This document shows, piece by piece, positions 1 through 11,339 of a stretch of DNA of 64,000 nt. The notes beneath the pieces are model-generated. The model made no database searches, was not told the origin of the DNA, and worked only from the letters and a program-made list of their open reading frames with translations. This stretch comes from Paramecium octaurelia (taxonomy: Eukaryota; Ciliophora; Oligohymenophorea; Peniculida; Parameciidae): NCBI GenBank assembly GCA_905182995.1, contig CAJJDP010000018.1, forward strand, positions 248,001 to 312,000. The letters are read 5' to 3'. How positions within the stretch are numbered: the first letter of the stretch is position 1; each line of letters starts with the position of its first letter. The translations under genes and the position numbers were made by a program.

Positions 1-2117
1 GATGCTGTACTATTTCCAGAAGAAGAAGAATATTTCAATTATGAAGAATCACCACTCCCACCTGTCAGTCCAAATGTAGTATTGCCTGAAGAAGAAGAAG
101 AATAATTCAATTTTGAAGAAACCCCAATTCCAAGAATATCCCCACTTCGTTCTCCATTCTCAGAAGAACATGAAGAATTCGTCTTTGAAGAATAACCTGA
201 GGAAGAAGAAGGTCCACGTGTTTGCCATTCATCTGAATCTACAGATATGTTAGAATTGGCAGCTACTTAACTTGACCCTGAATTTACTAGCACACTTACA
301 ATTATAGGCCATTATGGTTTTGGTTTATACTTCTAAAGATTGTAAAAATATCCAGCCTTAGCTGAGGGCACTGAATTCCATTTAGCCAGTTTATAAGATA
401 ATGGTAATACAGTTTTGGGAGTATTTGTAACTAATACAGGTGTTAAATGTGTTACTGCTGATGGAACGACATATTAATCTACATCTGTACCGAATAATGA
501 CATTGAAGGTGATTGGAGTTTTGTATTCATCAGTCACGGTTAAGGAGTTACTGGATGTGGAGTCAAATTCTTTGAAGAATAAACAGCATTGAGATAAACT
601 CCTGCTTCCCATCCAACATACACTAGTTTAGACTTCAAGATTGGTGGACCATAAGATTCTCATCCATCCTTCTAAGGAAAAGTATATGGACATTATGCAG
701 TTTCAGCATCAAATCTACGCTTCACAAGTTAAATAAAATATAATTTACTGGTTTATCCATGCAATAGTCCTCCTGAAGAAGAAGTTTGTGAATAAGAGAC
801 TGATGAATTAGGAGATTATGAATTTTATGGATTTGAGGATACATCTGATGAAACATTTGAATTTTCAACTTGGGATGCTGGTTACTCTGTTTCTGGTTGG
901 ATCAAATGGGAACCAATAGAAGATTAAGATGTTTGGCACACTGTCTTCAGATTATCTGAAAATCCAGATGCTAATTTGGAAGAGATTAAATTAGGAGATA
1001 GAGATTTGGCTGTTTATATTGGTAATTATATGGTTGGAAATGTATTCTAATTTACTACTTACACATATTCAGGATCTGGTAATCCTAATTTGTGGGACTC
1101 TCTCAGTTATGGAGTAACCTTGGGTCAATGGCAACATGTTTACTTTGGATATAACAGAAAACTTAGATTCGCTAGTTATTCTATTAATATCGTGACTATA
1201 GAGCAACCATTGGTTGGAGCAAATTAAATTCATGATGCTCGCCATTATCTTGTACCTTGGAGGAGACTCTACATTGGTAATGATGGTTTATACCCTGCTT
1301 TCAGTGGACAATTCTATAATTGGCGTGTCAATCGTTGTATTGGTTATCCTGCTCGTGATGTTGTATATTCACCAGATGATATACCTTTTGGATATAATCC
1401 TCTCCCTGAAGTTCCTGAAAGTCGACAGATTCCATAAATTGAAACATTTGCATCTCCTGAAGAAGAACAACCATATTGGGGAGAAGAAGAATAAGAAAGA
1501 GTTCCTGTTGAACCAGATGCTGTTCCAAATGTTTTCCCTGAAGAGGAATCAATTTGGCCAGAAGAAGAGGAAGAGTTTGTTCCTCCTTAAACATTTGCAT
1601 CCCCTGAGGAAGAACAACCATATTGGGGAGAGGAAGAATAAGAATTCGTCCCTGTTCCACCAGCTGAATAACCTCCTGTTATCCCTGATGAAATTAAACC
1701 AGAACCATTGCCTGAGCCTGAAGCTTAACCAGAGCCCCAACCAGAACCTGCACCTGCACCTAAACCAGCCCCAGGACCTGCTCCTACTTCTGAACCATAA
1801 GTTCCAGCAGTCAAAGAGTATTAAATAATTGCCTATGTAATTTTAGATGTGAAGCAACAATTGATGTCACTAAAGAAAATGCTGCAGATATTTTATGCGC
1901 TATTTCCGAGTATTTGGCGTAATTAGCATCTGGCCATGTCCCAGAATTAGGTATCAATCCATCAAGAGTTTGTTTCTGTTTGCAATATGATGATAGTAAT
2001 ATTAGTGTATATTATTTAATAGGCGAGTCCAATGAATCTTTCATGCAAGTCGAGGCTATTCTTAAAGAAAATGATGCTTTTACTATTAATAAATTAGTTG
2101 CCTAAAGAAGAATTTGA
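1..2117 (+). CDS. LamG-like, Glu/Pro-rich repeat protein (5' partial)
   Basis: The frame is open from base 1 with TAA/TAG as Gln and ends at TGA 2115-2117, leaving about 695 residues after removal of one 29-nt intron (1818-1846). Two jelly-roll (LamG/concanavalin-like) modules are suggested: about 300-720 (GFGLYFQRL...HLASLQDNGNTVLG) and about 860-1360 (SGWIKWEP, LGQWQHVYFGY, LYIGNDG). Linkers and tail are Glu/Pro/Gln-rich, with acidic LPEEEEEQF blocks at the left end, a 54-bp direct repeat (1444-1497, 1591-1644) and a Pro-Glu run to 1800. The last 90 residues look globular and are unrecognised. The N-terminus is outside the window, so a signal peptide cannot be judged. The LamG assignment is by pattern, not search; a ciliate surface or matrix protein is an inference. 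Confidence 0.8.
1444..1644 (+). repeat. Two 54-bp direct repeats encoding a FASPEEEQPYWGEEEQ unit
   Basis: Bases 1444-1497 and 1591-1644 encode the same peptide TFASPEEEQPYWGEEEQE and differ only at a few synonymous third positions, so the protein sequence seems to be kept while the DNA drifts. The spacer is acidic and Pro-rich. Confidence 0.85.
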
Positions 2118-2136
2118 TTTAAAATAATAAAACATC

Positions 2137-3396
2137 ATGAATTTATTAATATACGTGTTTCTAATCTCTTTCGTCAAATGTTTTGAATCAACATGCAAAT
2201 ACTTACACGTTTCAACTGACATTGATAAAAGCAAGGATGATATAATCAAAGCAGGTGTGCCAGCCAGATAGTGGGTATTGGAAGCAGGTATAATAATTCT
2301 ATCATACAAATAGACACATTTCAATTGGTGAACAACTCAGTATAAATGGACTACTTATATGTCTCTATGGACAATAAGATCTAATTAACATAAGACATGG
2401 TGCAGTTGGAATTTGATGATCATTATTTTGCAAACAGCACACTTAATATAGAGCATCATTAAAACAATGTCTATTCATTGAAAATTGATTACAGATGTAA
2501 ATAATACGGCGGCAGATTGATTCAGTATGAAGTGTTATTTAATATACCATCTTGTGGATCTGCTAAAATTTATTGGTAAAAATTATGTGGAAGTCCTTTG
2601 ATAAAACGCCATGGATTAAATGTGGATGCACTTATTAAATCATATAATTAGACAGTTGTTAAGGATGGAGAATTGGTAAACAAAGCCTATTGGGACAAGG
2701 ACTTTGATAATTTTGTTTTCACAGTTCCAGCCAATCTGAATTACTCCATCTTTTATATTTATATGAATCTAACTAAGAACAGCGATGAAGAAAACATTTT
2801 GAATAAGGAGGAAACAAAAGATTTCTTTAATGCAGTTGATTAATCGAAATCAGAAGCAGAAACTACATAGGAAGAATTTCAAGTCTTGGAAGCAATACTA
2901 AAATTAATACCAGAAGTGCATATCTCTCCTCCATATGTTGATGCAGATCATACAATTACTAAACCAATTATTAGAGGCGATTTATTTAAAGGTGGAATTG
3001 TAACAGATGAGCCCTCAACCTTAATTGTAGAATACAATTGTGTTGAAAATGGGAATACAACTATAGAATTAAATATCCCTTTGTAATATTTCTAAGATAT
3101 TACTATGGTATTTTAAAAGCAATGTGTAGTTTCTGCATAAAGTTCATTGTAATTGTTCTTTATATATTCTTAGTTCAATTTTATCATTTTTATTTTATAT
3201 GATCTGTTTCGCAGTTGCAGGATTTATGTTGTATACATTTGAAGTACATAAAATGAGTTTAAGTGATATTTTGAGAGCTTTTCAATAACGATAGAGATTC
3301 AATTATAAAGCAACTGGAAAGGATGAAGATATTGAATCGGAATTCAAAATAGGAAGATTAGTTGATAACTAAGAAAGTAAATATGGTAGCATTTGA
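2137..3396 (+). CDS. Type I single-pass membrane protein, unrecognised
   Basis: The gene starts 19 bp after the previous stop with a signal peptide (MNLLIYVFLISFVKC) and ends at TGA 3394-3396. Two introns restore the frame: 2288-2313 (26 nt) and 3149-3173 (25 nt). The product is about 402 residues: a lumenal/extracellular domain with several Cys and N-glycosylation-like sites (NNS, NST, NYS), a membrane span near the C-terminus (SILSFLFYMICFAVAGFMLY) and a short basic cytosolic tail. The architecture resembles secretory-pathway cargo or a receptor, but no family was recognised, so no function is assigned. Confidence 0.8.
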
Positions 3397-3495
3397 TGTT
3401 TATATATATATAAATAAGCTAAGTTTTTTGTTGATATTTTATTAGTTTGAATTCCATCAATAAATATATATATCTGCTTTACTTTTATTTATATA

Positions 3496-5056
3496 TCATT
3501 AATCATCCTAATCAATTGGTAAATTGGTTAAATCTAAGTCTTTTCCTGTTATTTTTCTGTAAGCATTCAACACTTATTAAGTTTCACCTTCAAAATGGGA
3601 TTATGGATCAAATGAGCTCGAAATGAAGATGTTATCCTTGGATCCATCATCAGTTGGAATATAAACATCAGAAACCTTATAATATTTACTATTAAAATTA
3701 CAGTGATGAATTTCTCCAAGACTGGGCCGACGATTTCAAATGCTGGTTCTAATTCCTTTTCTGGATTATTGGTTTCCACATTGGTACTCAAAATGGCAAT
3801 GAAGAACCCTTTCTTGCAAACATTATGAACATCACTAACCATCATAACATAAATATCTAATCTAATTAAAATAATATATCTACCATTCTTTCTGCCTGTT
3901 TATCTTTATGGAATGATAACTTAAACTGATGGTAAATTCTTTGTATTTGGAATTGGGTGATTTAGAATGCAAATGCATCTGACAATCTTTCCGATAGATT
4001 TCACTTTATCTGATAATTTTGCTTTTAATGCATATGATGGATCAGCAATAATCATCTTGCAATTAATTTATTCTAATCCCATCAATTCCTTGACTTTCTC
4101 TGATTTTAATCCACAAACCTAAATTAACTATTTTTTTATACTTTTCCTTCTCCATCCAAAAGCACTTCATCCAAATCAGCATTCAACATAAATGTACCAC
4201 CGTTTACAGCAGCCATTCTAGAGAATCCTTCTGGAATACCTCCCAATCCGTAAATTGGATAGATGAATGGACTATCACCATATCTGCCAATACTATCCAT
4301 ATACAATTTGATCTTTTCGATTGTTTAAATTGCTGGCTTATCTAAGAATTGATCATTTGAGTATAATGCAACAGCATGACCAATGAAGTCAATTGTATTT
4401 GGCTCTAATTCGAATTTCTTAAGCAATTGAGCACATGACATTTGATTGAGATTCAAACCTATGATATTAATCTCATTTTACCATCATGAGTCTTGGGGTT
4501 GCTTGGTTCATAATTGGACACATAGGCCAAGAATTTCTAGCATCTTCTCTTTTCAAACATTCCCATCAAGTCAGATTTAAGGGCTTCTGAAGCTGTTGCT
4601 GGAACCTAATCTTCTTATATTAATATTTACTTTCTCGATTTTGCCACCTCCCTTGCTAAACAAACCTGGCTCCTTCATTTGGAATACATATGTGCCATCA
4701 ATAGCCTTCCATTCCAAATAACGAGCCACTTTGGTCTTAAGCAAAATCTTAACAAGCTATCCATTTGCCATCACAAACTTGGGAATCAAATCGATATTCC
4801 AATCTCTATTCTAACCTTTTCAAATTGATAACTGATACATACCTAATTGTTATGGAAATTTTGTTTCAGCCTTAAATAATTTCCAAAGGTTAGTTAAATT
4901 TAGTGATGCACCCTCTCCTCCATAATAAGGGTTACGATCCATGTGAAACACTCTCTTGCCTTCCATACTTAGTAATCCACTAAGAATGCACTCAATCAAA
5001 CCAGTTCCGCACACAACGACATCATAATTAGGATTTATTGGCTCTTAAGTATCCAT
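3496..5056 (-). CDS. GDI: Rab GDP-dissociation inhibitor (GDI)
   Basis: GDI extracts GDP-bound prenylated Rab GTPases from membranes and recycles them through the cytosol. The start at 5056 gives the family N-terminus [19 protein letters not shown], the dinucleotide-binding-like fold shared with REP, followed by [14 protein letters not shown]. Further conserved stretches are [31 protein letters not shown] and, near the end, [13 protein letters not shown] then [11 protein letters not shown]. Six introns give an uninterrupted frame of about 467 residues: 4806-4838, 4606-4630, 4459-4481, 4119-4141, 3857-3883 and 3676-3701. The last ends in AAG rather than TAG. Length is slightly above the usual ~445. 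The stop is TGA at 3498-3496. Identity is very secure. Confidence 0.96.
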
Positions 5057-5777
5057 ACTTAAATACAAAATATTTATGAAAAAATACTCAAGCCCCTCGA
5101 ACCTAAATTTCTATTAAATGACGTAGAAAAAATTAGGAGATATCAAAAAATGACAACCTTATCAGAGCAAAATCCATAAATACTGTGTAATACAAACATG
5201 TTTAATCCTTTATTACTTTATGGAATATAAACTGAATTTCTCAGAATAAACAACTTTTAAATATTCATATCAATTTTTTATATAATTATATAAAATTCCT
5301 TCTTTTATTTTTTAAGTTTGCCAGTTGGAAAATAAGCATTACCTCAAAATCTTGGTTAGCAAGTAGATCTCTAATAACTTTTTGGGATTTTAATCAATTT
5401 TATGATATATAAATTATTCATTAGATTGTTCTATTTATAATGATGTTTAATAAATTATTAAATATATTTTTGAGAAGTCATTTTAGAATTCTTATAATCA
5501 GAATGAAAGATAACTTTAAGAGTCCTATTAAAAGAGAAATTAATAATTGTAAATCTATGTAGCTATTTTTCAATTTAATTAACTCATTAATCCCTGATTG
5601 CATATCCAGCGATTGAAAAATTTTCTCTGATTTCAATAAACTTAATGCCTTTATTTTTTATAAAAATGCTTAAGCAGATTATTTATTAAAAATGATTAAT
5701 TATAATTAATTCATATAAACAATATGAAAAAATGTGAAAAATTGATTTTTATATTTGATGCTCTTATGTATATTCAA
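5057..5777. other. AT-rich gap without a supported gene
   Basis: This 720-bp stretch lies between the divergence side of GDI and the stop of the next minus gene. Short open frames occur on both strands, including a 45-codon minus ORF at 5344-5481 and an open plus stretch around 5161-5440, but none has a recognisable family, a consistent intron pattern or a normal length. It may hold regulatory DNA for GDI or decayed coding sequence; I see nothing I can name. Confidence 0.5.
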
Positions 5778-6476
5778 TCAAATATAATTTCCCCCAAAGG
5801 GTCTGGTCTCTGTTTGCTGATAAAAAGAATTCATGCTGGAATCGTATTCTGCGGATTGCTGTGAAAATTCAAAGTTGTCTAAATAAACTGGGAATTAGGC
5901 TGTGAATGATATGATGAAATTATTGTAATAATCGTCTTAAATTTTTTTGGGTATTTATTGATCTTCAGTATTATTTATAGCCGCTTGTTGCCCGGCTAGG
6001 ATTATAAAACATACAATTTTGGTAATTATTCTTCTATTTTTTGAATTAAATTAGATAGGCTGTTTTTTTACTCTTGTTTTAGACTAAAATCGTTTGTCAT
6101 TGATACCGTTTATGAGTTTAAGAAGTTCAGAATCATTTTTGTAATTATCGATTTCTTACTTAACAAATTTCGAAATTTCAGCTTTCTTAAATTATTTAGC
6201 CTCCTATTCTTGCCGGAAGAGGCATTTGCTTACAATATAAACTTCTAGTTGTTAATATAGATTTTTATATCCTATATTTTTCTAAAACGATCTAAGTGTC
6301 TCTCTATTTATGCTTAAGTCCTTTGCAATCTCGCTCAATGTCTCTTAGTTTGACTTAAGCCTCTATAAAATCTCAAGCTTGACTTAAGCTTTGATTTTAT
6401 TATAAGAACCTCTGATGTTCTTTTTATCACTTTTATTTTATGAACATTATTTCTTAACTTAAAATTAATTATCCAT
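5778..6476 (-). CDS. Small helix-turn-helix-like protein
   Basis: An intronless 232-codon frame runs from ATG 6476 to TGA 5780-5778. Residues about 25-60 (VKLEILQRLKSNQETLSEIA followed by KDLSINRETLRSF) look like a homeodomain-like helix-turn-helix of the kind found in transposase and psq/CENP-B-type DNA-binding regions. The middle is Lys/Gln-rich and the C-terminal third is acidic and aromatic (QSAEYDSSMNSFYQQ). No catalytic transposase core is visible. It could be a small transcription factor, a domesticated fragment of a mobile-element protein, or a lineage-specific protein. The HTH call is by eye. Confidence 0.55.
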
Positions 6477-6570
6477 TTAGAAAAAATAATAAAAAATGCA
6501 TTCACTCATACGTGCATTTATAGTGTAAAAACGTCAGAATGTATTAGGGTTTTAATGAATAACGCGAAAT

Positions 6571-7236
6571 ATGGAAAGCAGAATTCAATTAATTGCATTT
6601 TTTCAAAATTATAGTAAAGATTGCTATGGATGGAGAAATATTGAAGCAAGCTAAAATATGAACTTTAATACTCTATTTTATCTAAATATATCTTGTAATA
6701 TATTTGAGAAACTTAGCAGAAATTTTACAATAACTCCACATATGGAGACATCTAATTAAATAAAATTCAGATTTGGAATTATTACTTTGAGAATTTATCA
6801 TTCTGGTGTTACGTATTGACATATAAGGTCTATATGGACAGAAGGATTAAAAAAAATGAGTATGGAATTAAAATCACTGCAATTGACAAGTAATTGAAAA
6901 TAAACAGATAAAGCAATATATTGTTAAATTAAATAACCTCTAAACTATTATACATATCTAAAAGACATTTCTATTGAAGGAAAGTAATTAATAAATGGCA
7001 AGAGTGAATTTAGTAATAATGAACTATGGTGATAGAAATGGAAGATTGAATCTGAATACTTATCAATCAATCATTGATCGTATTGAATAATGATATTATG
7101 AGGACTAGATGATTAGACAATAATGAATCAACGTCATCATTAATAAACAGAAGCATAGAATGAAGAGTTTATTCCTCATCGTTTAATAATTAGAGACCTG
7201 ATGTAAAATCAGATGAAATTTAGTGATTCCGATTGA
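6571..7236 (+). other. Possible short-exon gene or coding remnant
   Basis: ATG 6571 opens about 80 codons (MESRIQLIAFFQNYSKDCYG...), after which the frame can be kept only by invoking introns, for example a 29-nt GT...CAG segment near 6813. A second open piece around 6993-7236 (MNYGDRNGRLNLNTYQSIID...), ending at TGA 7234-7236, can be joined by 29- and 30-nt introns. The composition is protein-like but I recognise no family, and the exon chain between about 6840 and 6990 is not unique. It may be a real small gene, two genes, or a relic. The rest of the gap 6477-7278 shows nothing. Confidence 0.3.
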
Positions 7237-7278
7237 AAAGAGACTCTAAGAAGGATTGATTGTAATATAAAAAATAAT

Positions 7279-8755
7279 TCATTGAAATTTGTATCCTTCA
7301 AATAAACATTAAACACTTTTTCTTCTGATGAGAGATGCGGCATCTTCTTAGGGTTCGCTATCAGCAGAGATTTAACTTTGAAAATCAAAATTTCCGTCTA
7401 TGCTCTAAGAACTTATTAAAATCTATACCCCAGGAACATATTAGGATTTGATTTCTTTATTGATCAACTTGCCCCAAGGATATCCTTTCAGCCATTGGTG
7501 CTCAAAAATCTCCTCAATTCCATTGTGGCCTAACCTTTGTTAAGGCTTTCTTATGAGTAGCTATAGATTAAACTTATAGAGATTACTTTATTAATGAAGT
7601 CCTGTGCTTTCGGAGAGAACCTTTCATCTTTAATTTAAACTTATTTGGCTAGGATCTGATCTCTAATTTCTTATCTATTCTTGCCATTATATGGTCTTTT
7701 TCCAAGGAGTAACTCGTAAGCAATAACTCCAAGTGCATAATAATCGACAGGAAATGAATGGTCAAGTCTACACATAACTTCAGGTGCCATGTAACCAGGA
7801 GTTCCTGAGGTATCACTAGCTGTAGAATCCTTATTTAATCTAGCTACACCCAAGTCAGTTAATCTTAAGAATCCATCTTTATCGAAAACTAGATTTTCAG
7901 GTTTTACATCTCTATGGATTATGCCATTTTAATGTAAATATTAGAGAGCCAATAAAATACAACAGACAAAAAACTCTTTAGATATAAATTAATGGGGTAC
8001 TTGTTTAATCTTCAGAGAATCTGGTATTTCTACCAATATGATATCTGAGGTCTCCTCCTCTGAGTAAATCCAGGACCAAGTATAAGTTTTCTCTGTCTTA
8101 ATATGCATAATGCATATTGACCAGAAAAGGATGTTTGAGATGTTCGAGTAGATACTTTTCATTCATCACAGAATTAACAGACCTTTTGGAGATGATTCTA
8201 ATAATGATTCAGATAAAAAGATACTTGGATTTCAACATTTCTTTAAGTGCATATTCTTAGCGATTGGCTTTCATTTCAACTCTCCAAACCTTTCCAAAGC
8301 CACCTTTTCCAATTACATATAGAAATTTGAAGGAATGTCTTCCGATTACTATAATAATAGATTCTAATAAGTTTACCATTTTCCTTGGGAGGGGAGGATT
8401 CAAGAGATGTCTTTCTGGTCCGAGAATTATTAACCATTGTGGTTGAAGTAGTATTATTGATTTATTTGCCACTATAATAACTGTGATGAATGACATGATT
8501 TGATTGTTGTCTTGATATTTATTTTGAGACGACAGCTTATTATACTAAAATAGCTTTCTGATCAACTGTTCTTTTAGATACAGGTGAGCTTTCATCAACC
8601 ACCAACGAATTTTTGATACTCAACATTGAGGATGATCTTTTTCGAGCACAGATTAAACAACTTTTTTGATTGCATTGACAAAGAGATTCCACCTTTTTAC
8701 TAATCTTAAACTTGATCTTCGACAGTGGATTGTGTTAAGAATGCTGAGCAGGCAT
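7279..8755 (-). CDS. Ser/Thr protein kinase, AGC/STK32-like, DLG variant
   Basis: From ATG 8755, about 125 residues of Ser/Lys-rich N-terminus precede a kinase domain: glycine loop IGKGGFGKVWRV, ATP-anchoring Lys in EYALKEML, catalytic GIIHRDVKPENLVF, Mg-binding LTDLGVAR (DLG in place of DFG), activation segment SGTPGYMAPEV, and VDYYALGVIAYELLLGKRPY. The C-terminal lobe ends in a hydrophobic-motif-like tail after HQWLKGYPWGKL, and the stop is TGA 7281-7279. Introns of 28 and 27 nt in the N-lobe restore the frame. A 24-nt segment near the C-terminus (about 7410-7433) is a possible 3n intron because it can also be translated. The tail order suits AGC kinases and the activation loop suits STK32-like members. 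DLG is compatible with activity in other kinases. Confidence 0.88.
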
Positions 8756-8845
8756 TATGTCTTTTAATGAGACATGCATATTATTTAATTATTAATCAAC
8801 CCAAACAACTAATACTCCTCCAATAGAAAATATGAGCAATAGCAA

Positions 8846-9350
8846 ATGAGCCAACAATTTTAATTAGAATTCCTTATTACACTCAACCTTGCAATATCCT
8901 ATGTCAATTTTATCTCTTGCCAATTCATCGATATTATTAAAGGTTCTTAAAATTCTTACTATAAGAGAGAATTGCCTATTCTCATTAAGTAATTACAGTG
9001 CAATCTATCTAAATAAAAATGATGAATTATTATAAGATATATTTGATAAAGAATATATAGATTAAGAATAGAGACAGTAATTCAAGCAATTGTGACACTT
9101 TTATTAAATTATTCATTATTATCTTATTGCCTTCTATAAAATGAATTAGTTATAAAGTATCCAATGTTATAATCTATCAAAGTGCTTATTAAATAATATC
9201 GAGGAAACGCTAAATATTTATGATAATTTAATTATAAAAATAAAATAATGTAAAGAGAATAGGCAGTTTAGATTGCAGGATAGTTATATAATTATTACAC
9301 AAAAAAAGGAAGCTTAGACAGTAAGTTTGACCTTTATTACTGTTAGTTTA
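8846..9350 (+). pseudogene. Decayed ORF with frameshifts, family unknown
   Basis: From ATG 8846 a protein-like frame (MSQQFQLEFLITLNLAISYV...) runs about 57 codons. A second frame then carries coding-like sequence (NDELLQDIFDKEYIDQEQRQ), and a third looks coding farther on (AIVTLLLNYSLLSYCLLQNE). No 20-33-nt GT...AG intron joins the pieces and an in-frame TGA interrupts the second. This pattern fits a gene broken by small indels rather than a live one. The surrounding gap 8756-9354 holds nothing else I recognise. Confidence 0.3.
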
Positions 9351-9354
9351 ATCA

Positions 9355-9807
9355 ATGATGGCCAATAATTATAAGATGATGGGTAAATAATTTCAGATCT
9401 AATAAGAAGATGTTGAGGAATATAAATAAGTTATTGGAAGTGGTTAAAAGAAGGATTTTGAATAATTATGTATCAGATATTTCTGCAACACTATTCCGAT
9501 AGTGAATTAATAAAAGAAACAAAAATACTCAAAAATTGCTAATGACAGATTAGAAATTGCAAGGAAAATTTTCCGTAAATTTGATGCAGATAACTCTGGT
9601 ACTATCACTTCGGATGAAGTTAGAGGATTATTGATTGAAACGTATAAGTAAGTGGGGATAAACAACTATCAGCCAACAGATGAAGATCTGAAAGAGTGGA
9701 TGAATATGACAGACACAAATGGAGATGGATTAATAAGTATAGAAGAATTTGAAGATTTAGTAATTCGGAGTTTGTAGAGTTCTGGAATAGAAATATATTA
9801 GAAATGA
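9355..9807 (+). CDS. Small EF-hand calcium-binding protein
   Basis: An intronless 150-residue protein. ATG 9355 is followed immediately by an in-frame ATG at 9358, so the start is one of these. A Gln/Lys-rich first half is followed by two canonical 12-residue EF-hand loops, DADNSGTITSDE (about residues 79-90) and DTNGDGLISIEE (about 119-130), both with acidic residues at positions 1, 3, 5 and 12. Spacing between loops fits a single EF-hand pair, as in calmodulin-half or centrin-lobe proteins. It ends at TGA 9805-9807, only 18 bp from the stop of the converging transporter gene. Target unknown. Confidence 0.9.
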
Positions 9808-9825
9808 ATTGTATTTATTATAAAT

Positions 9826-11252
9826 TCAAATTAAATTGTTATTTTCTTCAGGTTGTTGATGCAACTGTTTAATTGCATCCTTTTAATGTTTGATATGCTT
9901 TCCTTAATTTGGTAATGCTCCTATAGACAAGCAAACCCCAATTCCTGCTAATACTAAATAAATAATATCAACATCTCTCATTCTGTCTTTCTCTCCTTTT
10001 AAGAAAGTATAAACAAATCCTGATAGCATGGGTACTGTTGCCATACAGATATTTTCAATGATTCCCAATATTCCCAATGCAGTAGCTCTTAATAATACAA
10101 ACAAAATACCTAACATATTATCAGGAACAGTTGATTACAATGCAGGCATCAGAATGCTTGAATAGCAAGCATAAGACAATCCCAAAGTTATCAAACTTCA
10201 CATAGATAGAAAATATAAATTACGCAAAAACGGACATATAGTTGGGATGTGTAGAATGAGGCATATAATAGAGTTGTAAATGCGATAAAAAGAACATTAG
10301 AGTCGATGCAACAATGAGGACTTGACGTTTATGAGAAAATGTGTCACTGATTTTTCCAATGATTGGAGAGGAAAGAGCTATATATAATACGGAGATTCAA
10401 TACCTGCTACAATATATCCAACAGTGACGATTCTACCAGCATGCATAATACTAAATCCGAATCTCTCGTGATAAAACTTATTAGCATTGTCTAAGAAGGG
10501 GACATAAGCTGCTAACATCAATGTAGTGATCAAACTCATTCTGACAAACGGTTTACTAAGCTTAACTAATTTAGTTTGTTCAATTACATTTAGATAATGA
10601 AACTTCTTCGTCTGGTTCTTCTGCTGAACAAGTATCATATTTTGTGTCTAAATATATCATTAGTAATCCAGATAAGAAGGACTATGATTTTAGGTTTATT
10701 CAATATACCAAAATGCACAATGACAATCCAAAAAGTAAAGGCCACTCTAAAGAATGAGTTTTCTCAAATAGATATGGTGATAAAAATGAATTCAATGCTG
10801 CTGCCAATTCTGGAACTGTTAAAATCAACCCCATTGCTGTTCCCAAACAATGTGGCATCCTTCTAGCAATCACTTTAAACACTGCTATGTGTAATAAATC
10901 ACTTGCTATTCCAAATATTGCCCTCCCTACTAACATCATGTAATATTTTTAATAGCATCCTCCAAATGCTATAAATAATTATGACAGTCCAAGCATTAAT
11001 GAAAATGTAAAAACCTATTTATTGTATAATTTGTACTCCCCATCTTCCTCCCATCCTGTCTATCATGATACCTCCTCCAATAGATAATCCAATATTTGGA
11101 ACTGCAAATATGCTGTACAACAAATTGAATTATGTTTAGGTTAGTTTAAACTCTTTTTCAATCGGAATCTCAAGTGCTTGGGGTATGTCAAAGGCATAGT
11201 TATTTCCAACCATTAACAATATTGCCAAACCTATAATTAGACGATCGATCAT
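9826..11252 (-). CDS. Major facilitator superfamily transporter, MFSD1-like
   Basis: A polytopic membrane protein starting at ATG 11252. The first segment (NYAFDIPQALEIPIEKEF, then LYSIFAVPNIGLSIGGG) and the loop motif MIDRMGGRWG, the MFS signature between TM2 and TM3, match the MFSD1 group of lysosomal/endosomal transporters. Later segments include AIFGIASDLLHIAVFKVIAR and TAMGLILTVPELAAALNSF. Several short introns are needed, for example around 10960. The C-terminus is hydrophilic (KQLHQQPEENNNLI) and ends at TGA 9828-9826. Substrate is not inferable; human MFSD1 exports dipeptides from lysosomes, and transfer of that role here is an inference. Confidence 0.85.
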
Positions 11253-11339
11253 CCGTTTTTTATATATATAATATTAAATTCTTAATAGTATAAAAACTAA
11301 CAAATTTTAAAATATATAACAACTTTATTTAGAATCAAC

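Noticed and set aside
1214-1828. Standard-code ORF on the + strand rich in Leu/Gln
   Set aside because: It is an out-of-frame shadow of the LamG/Glu-Pro-rich gene, whose own frame keeps conserved modules and ends properly.
5344-5481. 45-codon minus ORF (MTSQKYIQQFIKHHYKQNNL...)
   Set aside because: Coding-like but short, ends at TGA just before more same-frame protein-like sequence, has no recognised family and no intron that extends it.
8257-8496. Minus ORF with ATG at 8496 as the kinase start
   Set aside because: It begins inside another exon; a 28-nt intron links the kinase core to an upstream exon with ATG 8755.
10597-10866. Plus-strand ORF opposite the transporter
   Set aside because: Antisense shadow of the MFSD1-like gene, with no family signal.
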